DNA from: Candidatus Latescibacterota bacterium | GTDB taxonomy: Bacteria > Krumholzibacteriota > Krumholzibacteriia > LZORAL124-64-63 | Direction of reading: 5' to 3' | Assembly: GCA_030658975.1 (NCBI GenBank) | Contig: JAUSBL010000024.1 | Coordinates: 1 to 37,931 of the forward strand | Length of the DNA stretch: 37,931 bases | In this document: in pieces, positions 17,634 to 25,802 of the stretch | Layout: each line of letters starts with the position of its first letter | Position numbering within the stretch: position 1 is the stretch's first letter | Program-made: the position numbers and the translations under genes | Notes under the pieces: model-generated | Told to the model about the DNA's origin: nothing | What the model saw: only the letters and a program-made list of their open reading frames with translations | Databases searched by the model: none

Positions 17634-18731
17634 ATGGCCGGCAAGCAGCGATTCGAGTTCATCGACCAGTTCCGCGGGCTCATCGGCGTGATGATGGCCC
17701 TCGGGCACAGCAACTACTACTTCAACGCGGCCTGGCTGAGTCTCGACCCCCTGGACCCGTTCTTCGACAACTTCGGGCAGTTCGCGCTGCGCTACATGGG
17801 CTACCTCTGCGCGCCCGGCTTCCTGATGATGAACGGCGCGATGATGTACAACTCCTACTGGCGTCGCGTCGCCGGCGGGGAGCCGCCGGCGCGCGCCCGC
17901 TGGGACTTCATCCAGCGCGGCCTGTTCCTGATCGCGGTGCAGCTGATCTGGGTCAACGCGAGCTGGGGCGGCTTCGCGCGCCTGCGCCTGGAGCACTTCG
18001 GCATCATCGCGACGATCGGCACCTCGATGCTGCTGCTGGCGATCATGGTCCGCTGGCGCTGGCAGTGGCGGCTGGCGGTCGCGGTCGTCATCAGCCTGGT
18101 CCACCCGCTCCTGCTGCGGATCCCCTACGACGCCGAGTCCTGGACCCACGTCCCGATGCAGCTGTTCATCGACTCCGGGGACTTCAACAAGTACCCCGTA
18201 CTGCCCTGGTTCGCGCTGGCGACGCTGGGCAGCGTCATGGCCCACTTCTGGTTCGAGGTCTGGCGCGACGGCGCCCAGCGGGCGCGCCGCAGCCTGGCCC
18301 TCGGCGCATCCCTGGTCCTGGCCGCCTGGGCCCTGCGGCTGTGGGGCGGCTCCTACGCCAACATCTTCCCGGCGGGCAGGTTTTTCGAGTGGTCCTTCTT
18401 CCTGGACCAGAAGTACCCGCCCAGCCTGAGCCACCAGGTCTGGTTCGCCGGCGCGGTGATCTTCATGGTGGGGCTGTTCTGCCTGATCGGTCTGCGTTCG
18501 CGCGTGCTGCGGCCTTTCGCCATCGTCGGGCGGGTGCCGCTGTTCTTCTACGCGGTGCACATCCCGCTGCTGGCGATCTTCACGCGGCTGCTGCCCGACC
18601 TGTACCGCAAGGGCGCGGTGCTGGAGTCGTTCATCGGGCTGGCGGGGCTGCTGGTGGTCATGTTGCCGCTGGCTTGGTGGTTCGGAGGCGTGAAAAAGCG
18701 CTCCCGCAACTGGTTCGTCCGTCTCATCTGA
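17634..18731 (+). CDS. DUF1624/HGSNAT-type membrane acyltransferase
   Basis: 365 aa, ATG 11 nt after the previous stop with GGGAG upstream. About eight to ten hydrophobic spans are visible. The N-terminus, RFEFIDQFRGLIGVMMALGH, carries the D-x-x-R-G ... M-x-x-x-H signature (Asp11, Arg14, Gly15, His25) of the DUF1624/heparan-alpha-glucosaminide N-acetyltransferase catalytic family, which moves acetyl groups from cytoplasmic acetyl-CoA to substrates on the far side of the membrane. A FYAVHIPLLAIF segment near residue 305 is also typical. Its place at the end of the pgs unit suggests acylation of the exported polymer or of an envelope glycan; this is inference. The stop codon abuts the stop of the opposing S8 protease gene. 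Confidence 0.82.
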   Translation: MAGKQRFEFIDQFRGLIGVMMALGHSNYYFNAAWLSLDPLDPFFDNFGQFALRYMGYLCAPGFLMMNGAMMYNSYWRRVAGGEPPARARWDFIQRGLFLIAVQLIWVNASWGGFARLRLEHFGIIATIGTSMLLLAIMVRWRWQWRLAVAVVISLVHPLLLRIPYDAESWTHVPMQLFIDSGDFNKYPVLPWFALATLGSVMAHFWFEVWRDGAQRARRSLALGASLVLAAWALRLWGGSYANIFPAGRFFEWSFFLDQKYPPSLSHQVWFAGAVIFMVGLFCLIGLRSRVLRPFAIVGRVPLFFYAVHIPLLAIFTRLLPDLYRKGAVLESFIGLAGLLVVMLPLAWWFGGVKKRSRNWFVRLI

Positions 18732-21479
18732 TCAGCGCACAAGTGTGATGCGCGCGGTGGCGGTTGCGCCTGCGCGGTCCTGCAGTCTCACCAGATAGAC
18801 GCCGGCGGCCCCCTGCCTGCCCGCGTCGTCCCTCCCGTCCCAGACGGCTTCGCCCTGGGCGCCGGCGGCGCCGGCCAGCGTCCGCACCCGGCGTCCCCTC
18901 GCGTCGAACACCTCGAGCCTGGACAGGCCCGCGGCCGGGGTCGCCCAGCGGACGGTCGTGCGCGGGTTGAACGGGTTGGGGTGCGCCGTGAGCGTCGGCG
19001 ACGCGGGCGGTGCGGGGGGAGCGTCCACGAACGTGGGTCCGGTGTCGAAGGTCACGTCGTCGAAGAAGAAGCCCCGGTAGGAGACCGAATCGTCGGCCCT
19101 GAACAGCAGCCGGAACCGGAACGACGAGAGATCGCGGCCCGTGAGATCGAACACGACCCCGCGCCAGTCGCTCTGCCTCCCGGACCATCCCGGCGTCCCG
19201 CCCAGCGCGGCGACGCTCGCGTAGCCGTAGCCGCCGACGGGCTCGATCACGAGCCAATCCTGGCCTTGCAGGAGTTCCAGCCGGACGCCGTCGTAGCCGG
19301 GTTCGGTGTCGCACCAGATGTGGAAGCTCAGGTGGAGTTCGCCGGCGTCGGGGAAGGCGTAGGCCGGGGAGGTCAGCGTCGAGTACTGATTGTCGTGGTA
19401 GTCGCCGTAGTAGCCGACGCCCCAGCAGCCGGGCATGCTGAAGCACGAATCCGGGCCGGCGGGCGCGGAGCCCCACGCCCAGGCCGTGCTCATCGGCATG
19501 AAGTTCCCGGTGGTGGTGAAGGACTCGTCGGCCGCCGGCAGCTCGGCGAACTGCGGGTGGATGTTGCCGGGCAGGACCTCGGGCATGATGTCCACCGCAT
19601 ACGCGCCGTAGCCCGGCTTGCGGTGGAACAGCACGCGGCCGGCGCGGCCGGCGGCCACGCCGGACAGGCTGTAGACGCCGTCGGCGAAGGTGTCCTGGGG
19701 CAGGACCGGGGTGCCGAGCAGTTCGGTGCGGACCGCGCCGAGCACGGCGCCGTCTTCCCCCTGGACCCGTCCCGACACCGTCACTTGGGGCAGCCTCTGC
19801 AGGATCACGTCGCGCACCTGGGCCACGCCCGGCGTCAGCACCGCCGAGTAGCTCTGCGGCGCGTAGTAGTAGCTGTCGACCAGGAAGGTCTCCGGGCCCG
19901 GCTCGGACGTGTAGCTGTAGCGGCCCAGCGAGTCGGAGATCAGGCCGGAGGCGCCGCTCTGAACGGCGATGCCGACGCCGGCGACCGGCAGCATCGTCTG
20001 GGAGTCGAGGATGCGCCCGTTGATGTTGCCCACGCTGGTGGAGACGCGGTCCCAGGCGGCGACGAGGTCCGGGCGCGGCCCGACGTGGTCGGGGTCGGGG
20101 GCCTGCGGCGTGCCGGTCGCCACCAGGATGTTCCTCAGGTGCCGCGGATCGAGCGAGTAGCCGTACTGGGCGCGCGTCATCCCCTGCAGCAGCGCGGCGG
20201 CGCCCGCCACGATGGCCGACGCGCTCGAGGTGCCGTTGAAGGACTGCGTGTACCACGCGCCCTCCGCGAAGCCGGATCCCTGCAGGTCGCCGTAGCCGCA
20301 GCTCGTCACCTGCTCGCCCCAGGCCTGCAGGTCGACCCGCGCGCCGTGGTTGGTGAACCATTCGGGTTCCAGGGTGGCCGGTTCCCCGGCGCCCACCATG
20401 ATGGCGCCGGAGTGCCGGACCTCGGGATCGAAAAGGCCGGCGTAGAGCGGGTCGTCGAGATTCTGCAGACCGTTGCCGGCCACTTCCACGACGGTGCGGC
20501 CGAGGGCCGTCGCGATGCTGATCGCGTCGAAGGTGTCCTGCCAGTACTCCATGGGGATGTAGCCGTAGTCGCCGGCCCCGTTGGCGTTGGGTCCCGCCGC
20601 GTGCAGCTCGATCAGGATGATGTCCCCGTACGCGGTCGCGCCGGTGGCGTTGCTCACGGCGGCGGAGGTGCTCAGGCTGTGGACCGAGACGCCGCCGACC
20701 AGGCAGGAGGGGGCCACGCCGCGCACGCCCTGGCCGTTGTCCGAGCCGCGGATCACGCCGAGCGTGGCAGTGCCGTGATTGCGCCATTCCAGGTCCTGGA
20801 TGGAGCCGCCGGCGGTGTGGTAGGGAGCCGTCAGGTCCTCGTGGGTCCACAGCCAGGCGCCCTCGATGTCCAGCACGCGCACGCCCGCGCCGCGGCCGCC
20901 GGGCTGTGCGGCGACCGCCAGGGCGTTGATGCCCAGCGGAGGCTCGCCCAGGTAGCCCTGCAGGCTCGAGAAGTCGGAGGTCGTCAGCAGGTTCGGACCG
21001 GGAGGGGCCGCCGAGAGGGAGACGCTTCCCGCCGGCCGCGCCGTCGGCTCGAGATAGGCGGCTGCGACGTCGGGGTCGGCCCGCAGGGCCGCCGCGATCC
21101 GCAGCAGTTCGTCGCGGGTCGCCGGGCGCGGGGATTCCAGCACGGCGTAGGAGTTCAGGTCGGGGAGGTCGCGGCCGCCGCGGGCGCGGGCGGTCGCCCG
21201 CTCGGCCGCGAGTTCCGCGGCGTCGCGGGGGAACAGGCGCTTGGCGGTGAAATCGGGGGCGGACCGCGCCAGCAGGTCCGCCACGCGGGCGGCGGCGTCC
21301 GGCGTCGCGGCTTTCAGGCCCTCGGCGGCGAAGGTCACGCCGGAGGCCTCCTGCAGCTTGACGATGATGCGACCGGTGGGCAGGGCCGTCTGCCCGTCAT
21401 TCCCGACGCCGGGCCGCGCCCAGGCCGCGAGGGCCGGGACGGCGAGCGCCAGGACGAGGGTGGCGAGGCGGCGGCTCAC
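18732..21479 (-). CDS. Secreted subtilisin-family (S8) serine protease with FlgD-like C-terminal domain
   Basis: 915 aa, starting at a GTG with GGAG 6 nt upstream and a signal peptide (MSRRLATLVLALAVPALAAW). A propeptide-like region at about 30-150 ends in ALRADPDVAAAYLEP, as in I9-type inhibitors. The catalytic triad is Asp204 (RVLDIEG), His235 (RNHGTATLG) and Ser418 (NGTSSASA), with oxyanion Asn336 (EVAGNG), so the enzyme looks active. Two carboxypeptidase-regulatory-like domains follow (NINGRILDSQTMLPVAGVG; VTVSGRVQGEDGAVLGAVR), then a MAM/immune-inhibitor-A-like beta-sandwich and the FlgD-like sorting domain (HPNPFNPRTTV ... WDGRDDAGRQGAAGVYLVRL). It is probably an extracellular or surface protease. 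It is divergent from the thioredoxin-fold gene at 21624. Confidence 0.93.
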   Translation of the reverse strand: MSRRLATLVLALAVPALAAWARPGVGNDGQTALPTGRIIVKLQEASGVTFAAEGLKAATPDAAARVADLLARSAPDFTAKRLFPRDAAELAAERATARARGGRDLPDLNSYAVLESPRPATRDELLRIAAALRADPDVAAAYLEPTARPAGSVSLSAAPPGPNLLTTSDFSSLQGYLGEPPLGINALAVAAQPGGRGAGVRVLDIEGAWLWTHEDLTAPYHTAGGSIQDLEWRNHGTATLGVIRGSDNGQGVRGVAPSCLVGGVSVHSLSTSAAVSNATGATAYGDIILIELHAAGPNANGAGDYGYIPMEYWQDTFDAISIATALGRTVVEVAGNGLQNLDDPLYAGLFDPEVRHSGAIMVGAGEPATLEPEWFTNHGARVDLQAWGEQVTSCGYGDLQGSGFAEGAWYTQSFNGTSSASAIVAGAAALLQGMTRAQYGYSLDPRHLRNILVATGTPQAPDPDHVGPRPDLVAAWDRVSTSVGNINGRILDSQTMLPVAGVGIAVQSGASGLISDSLGRYSYTSEPGPETFLVDSYYYAPQSYSAVLTPGVAQVRDVILQRLPQVTVSGRVQGEDGAVLGAVRTELLGTPVLPQDTFADGVYSLSGVAAGRAGRVLFHRKPGYGAYAVDIMPEVLPGNIHPQFAELPAADESFTTTGNFMPMSTAWAWGSAPAGPDSCFSMPGCWGVGYYGDYHDNQYSTLTSPAYAFPDAGELHLSFHIWCDTEPGYDGVRLELLQGQDWLVIEPVGGYGYASVAALGGTPGWSGRQSDWRGVVFDLTGRDLSSFRFRLLFRADDSVSYRGFFFDDVTFDTGPTFVDAPPAPPASPTLTAHPNPFNPRTTVRWATPAAGLSRLEVFDARGRRVRTLAGAAGAQGEAVWDGRDDAGRQGAAGVYLVRLQDRAGATATARITLVR

Positions 21480-21554
21480 GTTCGACTCCGATGGTTGCGG
21501 GCATGGAGGCCGGGCCGCGGTCCTCCGGGCTTGTAGGATCCTCCCCGAAGGTGC

Positions 21555-21588
21555 TATCACTATACAGATGCGGCGCGGACCCGCGCAA
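21555..21588 (-). promoter_or_regulatory. Putative promoter of the S8 protease gene
   Basis: On the minus strand TATAGT (21564-21559) begins the ten-base TATAGTGATA (21564-21555), about 75 nt before the GTG at 21479. A -35-like TTGCGC (21588-21583) lies 18 nt upstream. The identical ten bases occur before the C25 gene at 4826. The site is also suitably placed to overlap a promoter for the divergent gene at 21624, since the plus strand reads TATACA at 21561. Pattern only. Confidence 0.4.
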
Positions 21589-21623
21589 CAGACCACGGCC
21601 GGACTCTTCAGGGAGGTCGCGAC

Positions 21624-22226
21624 ATGTCCCGATACGCTCCGGCGGCGCTGTTGTTGCTGATCGCGGCGGTGGTCGCGCCCCTCGCGGCCCCGGCCGCCGA
21701 AGAGGCGCAGACGCCCGCCACGTCGCCGTCGGCCGCCGATTCCGCCCGGATCGAGCACGAGAAGGGCCCTTACCTCATCGGACCGCTGACGCGCGGGGCC
21801 TGGAACGCGTTCGCTCCCGAACTGGAGCCGGAGGCCGCGTCCTACCAGCCTTCGCCCGACATCGTCGAGGCGCTCGCCGCCGCCGGCCGCGACCTGCGCA
21901 TCGTCTGCGTGCTGGGCACCTGGTGCTCCGATTCGCGCCGCGAGGTGCCGCGCTTCTGGAAGGTCATGGCAGCCTGCGGCCTGCCGCCGGAGTCCCTGCA
22001 GATGCTCGCGGCCGGCCGCGCCGACGATCCCGCCGCGGCGGCGTGGGAGGCGCAGCGGGGCATCGAGCCCGGATACCGCGCCCGTTACGGCGTGGAACTC
22101 GTCCCGACTTTCATCGTCTACGAGGACGGCCTGGAACTCGGCCGCATCGTCGAGACGCCCGCGGTCTCGCTCGAGGCCGACCTGGCCGCGATCCTCGGGG
22201 TCCGCGCGACCCCGGCCTGGCACTGA
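21624..22226 (+). CDS. Exported thioredoxin-fold protein with a single active-site cysteine
   Basis: 200 aa, ATG with GGGAGG upstream and a signal peptide (YAPAALLLLIAAVVAPLAAP). The thioredoxin-like fold is shown by the strand RIVCVLGTW, an active-site turn WCSDSRREVP (Trp100-Cys101) and a cis-proline strand VPTFIVYEDGLELGRIVE. The usual second cysteine of WCxxC is Ser104, so a dithiol redox role is doubtful; thioredoxin-like proteins with this TWCSDSRRE motif are common in FCB bacteria and may act as thiol reductants or chaperones with one cysteine. It probably works in the periplasm. The gene is followed after 37 nt by the aminopeptidase gene and is divergent from the S8 protease. Confidence 0.83.
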   Translation: MSRYAPAALLLLIAAVVAPLAAPAAEEAQTPATSPSAADSARIEHEKGPYLIGPLTRGAWNAFAPELEPEAASYQPSPDIVEALAAAGRDLRIVCVLGTWCSDSRREVPRFWKVMAACGLPPESLQMLAAGRADDPAAAAWEAQRGIEPGYRARYGVELVPTFIVYEDGLELGRIVETPAVSLEADLAAILGVRATPAWH

Positions 22227-22263
22227 CGACCCTGCAACGATCCCCAACCGGAGGCGACGTCCG

Positions 22264-24069
22264 ATGACCACCCGAGATAAGATCGCCGCGCTGCGCGCCC
22301 TGATGCGCCAGGAGAAGATCGACGCCTACTACGTGCCCAGCGTCGACCCCCACCAGAGCGAGTACGTGCCGGCCTGCTGGCAGCGGCGCGCCTGGCTCAG
22401 CGGCTTCACCGGCTCGGTCGCCGACGTCCTGGTCACCGCCCGCGCCGCCGGTCTCTGGACCGACACGCGCTACTGGCTGCAGGCGCAGATGCAGCTGCAG
22501 GGCAGCGGCATCGCGCTGATGAAGCTCGGCGCGCCGGGCACGCCCTCGCTCGTGGAGTGGGCCGGCAGGACCCTGAAGAAGGGCCAGGTCCTGGGCGTCG
22601 ACCCGCAGGTCATGTCCATGTCCGCGGCCGACGACTTCGAGCGGGCCCTGGGCGAGAAGGGCATCGAGGTGCGCTACGTGCCGCGCAACCTGGTCGACCG
22701 GCTGTGGGCCGACCGTCCCGCGCCGTCGGCCGCATCGGTGCGCCTGCACGGGCCGCAGTACGCCGGCGAGAAGGCGGCCTCGAAGTTCGCGCGGGTGCGC
22801 GCGGCGATGAAGGACCAGGACGTCGATGCCCACGTCCTGGGCGCCCTGGACGCCATCGCCTGGCTGTGCAACATCCGCAGCCGCGACATCGAGTCCACCC
22901 CGGTGGTCATCAGCTACCTGGTGGTGACCGGGCGCGAGGCCGTGCTCTACGTCGACGAGGGCAAGCTCAACGACGCCGCGCGCCGGGGCCTGAAGGGGAT
23001 CGTCAAGATCCGCCCCTACGGGAAGGTGGCGACGGACCTGCGCGCGCTCGGTCGCCGGCGCACCGCCGGCAAGCGCCGGCTGCGCGTGCTCGTCGACCCC
23101 GCGACCACCAGCCGCTGGGTCGCCGACCTGCTCGGCGGGGCCCTGCTGATCCGCGGCGCGACGCCGGTCACGGACCTGCGCGCGATCAAGAACCCGGTGC
23201 AGATCCGCGGCATCGCCGCCGCCCACGTCCGCGACGGCGCGGCGATGGTGAAGTTCCTGCGCTGGCTCGAGAAGGCCGTGCCCCGCGGCGACCAGACCGA
23301 GATCTCCGCCTCGGACCGGCTGCGCGCCTTCCGCGAGGAGCAGCCCCTGTTCCAGGACCTGAGCTTCAGCACCATCAGCGGCTACGCGGCCCACGGCGCC
23401 ATCGTCCACTACAGCGCCACCCCGGGAACGAACGCGAAGCTGAAGCCGAAGGGCGTCTACCTGATCGACTCGGGCGCCCAGTACCTCGACGGCACCACCG
23501 ACATCACCCGCACCGTCGCCCTGGGCCCGCCCACCCCGCGCGCGAAGCGCATGTTCACGCGCGTGCTGCAGGGCAACATCAACCTGACGCGCACGCCCTT
23601 CCCGCGCGGCATGTCCGGCCAGCGCCTCGAGATCCTGGCCCGCCAGCCGCTGATGCTCGACGGCGCCAACTACGGCCACGGCACCGGCCACGGCGTGGGC
23701 CACTACCTCGGCGTCCACGAGGGGCCGATGGGCCTCACGCCGCGCGACGTGAAGAACGTGCCGCTGCTGCCCGGCCAGCTGCTGTCGATCGAGCCCGGCC
23801 ACTACGAGGCGGGCAAGTTCGGCATCCGCATCGAGAACCTCTGCTTCGTGGAGCGCGACGAGAAGCTGTCGACTCCCGAACAGGAATGGCTGCGCTGGCG
23901 GCCGGTCACGCTGTGCCCGATCGATCGCCGGATGATCGACAAATCGCTGATGACGCGCGACGAGATCGCGTGGCTGAACGACTACCACAAGCGCGTGCTG
24001 AAGGAACTCTCGCCCTTGCTCGACAGGGATCACCGGGAGTGGCTCAAGAAGGCGACTCGCCCCCTGTGA
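22264..24069 (+). CDS. Xaa-Pro aminopeptidase (M24B, aminopeptidase P family)
   Basis: 601 aa, the length of the eukaryote-like long form of aminopeptidase P, ATG with GGAGG about 9 nt upstream. Two creatinase-type N-terminal domains (starting LRALMRQEKIDAYYVPSVDP and SEYVPACWQRRAWLSGFTGS) precede the pita-bread catalytic domain. The five metal ligands are all present at the expected spacing: Asp402 and Asp413 (DSGAQYLDGTTDITRT), His476 (GTGHGVGH), Glu510 (SIEPGHY) and Glu524 (RIENL). It removes N-terminal residues that precede proline, using two divalent metal ions, and has no signal peptide, so it acts in the cytoplasm. An inverted repeat follows its stop codon. Confidence 0.95.
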   Translation: MTTRDKIAALRALMRQEKIDAYYVPSVDPHQSEYVPACWQRRAWLSGFTGSVADVLVTARAAGLWTDTRYWLQAQMQLQGSGIALMKLGAPGTPSLVEWAGRTLKKGQVLGVDPQVMSMSAADDFERALGEKGIEVRYVPRNLVDRLWADRPAPSAASVRLHGPQYAGEKAASKFARVRAAMKDQDVDAHVLGALDAIAWLCNIRSRDIESTPVVISYLVVTGREAVLYVDEGKLNDAARRGLKGIVKIRPYGKVATDLRALGRRRTAGKRRLRVLVDPATTSRWVADLLGGALLIRGATPVTDLRAIKNPVQIRGIAAAHVRDGAAMVKFLRWLEKAVPRGDQTEISASDRLRAFREEQPLFQDLSFSTISGYAAHGAIVHYSATPGTNAKLKPKGVYLIDSGAQYLDGTTDITRTVALGPPTPRAKRMFTRVLQGNINLTRTPFPRGMSGQRLEILARQPLMLDGANYGHGTGHGVGHYLGVHEGPMGLTPRDVKNVPLLPGQLLSIEPGHYEAGKFGIRIENLCFVERDEKLSTPEQEWLRWRPVTLCPIDRRMIDKSLMTRDEIAWLNDYHKRVLKELSPLLDRDHREWLKKATRPL

Positions 24070-24074
24070 GCGCC

Positions 24075-24159
24075 GGCCGCAGGAGATATGGGGGGGCCAT
24101 CCCCGCTGTCGAAAGGCATTCACGCCTGCGGGGACGGCCCCCCCATATCTCCTGCGGCC
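24075..24159. repeat. 85-bp long inverted repeat between the aminopeptidase and transporter genes
   Basis: Arms 24075-24106 and 24128-24159 are 32 nt each and complementary except for one A-C mismatch (24099 against 24135). The 21-nt loop contains a second small hairpin, AGGC/GCCT (24114-24117 with 24124-24127). Each arm holds a run of seven G or seven C. No T-tract follows, so it is not a typical intrinsic terminator, although it could act as a Rho-independent stop of unusual type, a transcript stabiliser, or a palindromic mobile repeat (REP or MITE-like). No transposase is adjacent. Confidence 0.8.
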
Positions 24160-24178
24160 TCTGCTGCAGCGGGGAGTC

Positions 24179-25087
24179 GTGTTGAGCCATCTCGGGGAAA
24201 TGCTGGCGCTTTCGACGGCGCTGATGTGGGGGTTCGGGGCGACGCTGTTCGGGTTGGCTAGTTCGCGTAGCAGCGCGATCCTGGTCAACGCGTTTCGGCT
24301 TCCGGCAGGCGCGACTCTGCTGTGGTTGACCTGGGTCGTGACGACGGGCACGGCTTGGCCGGATGGGATCACTTGGCGGCAGCACATGTGGCTGGGATTG
24401 AGCGGGACGCTGGGGCTCGCGATCGGGGATTCGTTCTACTACCGGGGGATCATGCTGGCGGGGCCGCGGCGGGCTTCGCTGATGCTGGCGGCCACGCCCG
24501 TGGTCGCGGCGCTGACGGCCTGGCCCGTGCTGGGAGAGAAGCTGGGGACGCTGGCGCTGGCGGGGATCGCCGTGGTCATCGGGGGCATCCTGCTGGCCGT
24601 GCTGGGGCGCGACGCGGGCACCGGCGATCATCGCGACCTGCCGCGGGCGGTCCTGGTCCGGGGCCTGGGCGCCGCCCTGGTCTGCGCGGTCTGCTCGGCC
24701 GTGGGCAACGTCCTGGCGAAGCTGGGCATGCCGGGCGACACGCCGCCGCTGGCCGCCGCCCTGGTGCGCGGCTGGTGGGCGACGCTGGCGATGGGAGTGT
24801 TCCTGCTCGGCCGGCGCGACATCGTGGCCCAGCTGCCGCGCCTGCGCGATCCGCGGGTGCTGAAGCCCGCCGGCGTGGCCGTGGTGCTGGGGCCGTTCCT
24901 GGGCATGTGGGCCGCCATCGCCGCGCTCAAGCTCACCGAGACCGGCGTGGCCTCCACGCTCATGAACACCGTGCCGATCACGGTGCTGCTGCCCGCCTGG
25001 CTCATCCACCGCGACCGGCCCTCGCCGACCGCGCTGCTGGGCGTCGCGGTCGCGGTGGGCGGCGGGGCGCTGCTGTTTTTGAGGTAG
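24179..25087 (+). CDS. DMT-superfamily transporter with two EamA domains
   Basis: 302 aa from the GTG at 24179; TTG at 24182 is equally spaced from GGGGAG and ATG at 24200 is also in frame, so the start is uncertain by up to seven residues. About ten hydrophobic helices are arranged as two EamA-like halves: LSTALMWGFGATLFGLASS ... and, after a short hydrophilic link (GRDAGTGDHRDLPR), LGAALVCAVCSAVGNVLAKLG. The family moves small metabolites across the inner membrane; substrate cannot be predicted. Base composition in the first 300 nt is a little lower in GC than its neighbours. The gene begins 20 nt after the inverted repeat. Confidence 0.88.
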   Translation: MLSHLGEMLALSTALMWGFGATLFGLASSRSSAILVNAFRLPAGATLLWLTWVVTTGTAWPDGITWRQHMWLGLSGTLGLAIGDSFYYRGIMLAGPRRASLMLAATPVVAALTAWPVLGEKLGTLALAGIAVVIGGILLAVLGRDAGTGDHRDLPRAVLVRGLGAALVCAVCSAVGNVLAKLGMPGDTPPLAAALVRGWWATLAMGVFLLGRRDIVAQLPRLRDPRVLKPAGVAVVLGPFLGMWAAIAALKLTETGVASTLMNTVPITVLLPAWLIHRDRPSPTALLGVAVAVGGGALLFLR

Positions 25088-25136
25088 ACGGTGCGTCGGA
25101 TCGCTACAGTCATCGGAACGCAGGAAGGAGCCGCGC

Positions 25137-25781
25137 ATGGCGATGCAGGATCTGGTCATCTACGGGGCGGGGGGCTTCGCGCGCGAGGTGGCCTGGCTGG
25201 CGCGCTCGATCGCGGGGCGCTGGCGGGTGGCGGCGCTGGTCGACGACGACCCGGCCGCGCACGGCCGGACGGTCAACGGTTTCCCGGTCATGAGCCTGGA
25301 CGCGGCCCGCGCCGCCTTCCCGCAGGCCGCGCTGACGGCGGCGGTGGGCGACCCCGCCCTGCGCGAGAAGCTGGTCGGCCGGGCCGCCGCGGCCGGCTTC
25401 GGGTGCGCGACGCTGGTCCATCCGCGCGTCGAGATGTCGGAGTGGGTGGAGATCGGCGAGGGGACCGTCGTCTGCGCCGGCAACCTGCTGACCACGAACA
25501 TCGTGCTGGGCCGCCACGTGCAGATCAACCTGGACTGCACGGTCGGGCACGACGTCGTCATGGGCGACTTCACCACCCTGGCGCCCGGCGCGCACATCTC
25601 CGGCTGGGTCCACTTCGGCCGGGGAGTCTACGTGGGGACCGGCGCGGTCATCATCAACGGCCACGAGGGGGTGCCGCTGACGCTCGGCGACGGTGCGGTC
25701 GTCGGCGCGGGCGCTTGCGTGACGAGGTCCGTCGCGGCGGGCACGACCGTCGTCGGCGTGCCGGCGAAGGCGCGCGGCTGA
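25137..25781 (+). CDS. NeuD/PglD-type sugar O- or N-acetyltransferase
   Basis: 214 aa, ATG with GGAGCC upstream. A Rossmann-like N-terminal half opens with LVIYGAGGFAREVAWL and has VAALVDDDPAAHGRTVNGFPV, as in NeuD/PglD. The C-terminal half is a left-handed hexapeptide beta-helix (VEIGEGTVVCAGNLLTTNIV, GVYVGTGAVIIN, VVGAGACVTRSV, VVGVPAKARG). His138 in TVGHDVV matches the general base of PglD. The enzyme transfers acetyl from acetyl-CoA to a sugar, often in surface-glycan pathways, but no other glycan genes are adjacent. Its end faces the opposite-strand gene at 25803. Confidence 0.92.
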   Translation: MAMQDLVIYGAGGFAREVAWLARSIAGRWRVAALVDDDPAAHGRTVNGFPVMSLDAARAAFPQAALTAAVGDPALREKLVGRAAAAGFGCATLVHPRVEMSEWVEIGEGTVVCAGNLLTTNIVLGRHVQINLDCTVGHDVVMGDFTTLAPGAHISGWVHFGRGVYVGTGAVIINGHEGVPLTLGDGAVVGAGACVTRSVAAGTTVVGVPAKARG

Positions 25782-25802
25782 TTCGCAGAGACTCCGCAGA
25801 GA

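Noticed and set aside
18981-21536. 851-codon open frame on the plus strand
   Set aside because: Antisense to the S8 protease gene, whose catalytic triad is intact on the minus strand.
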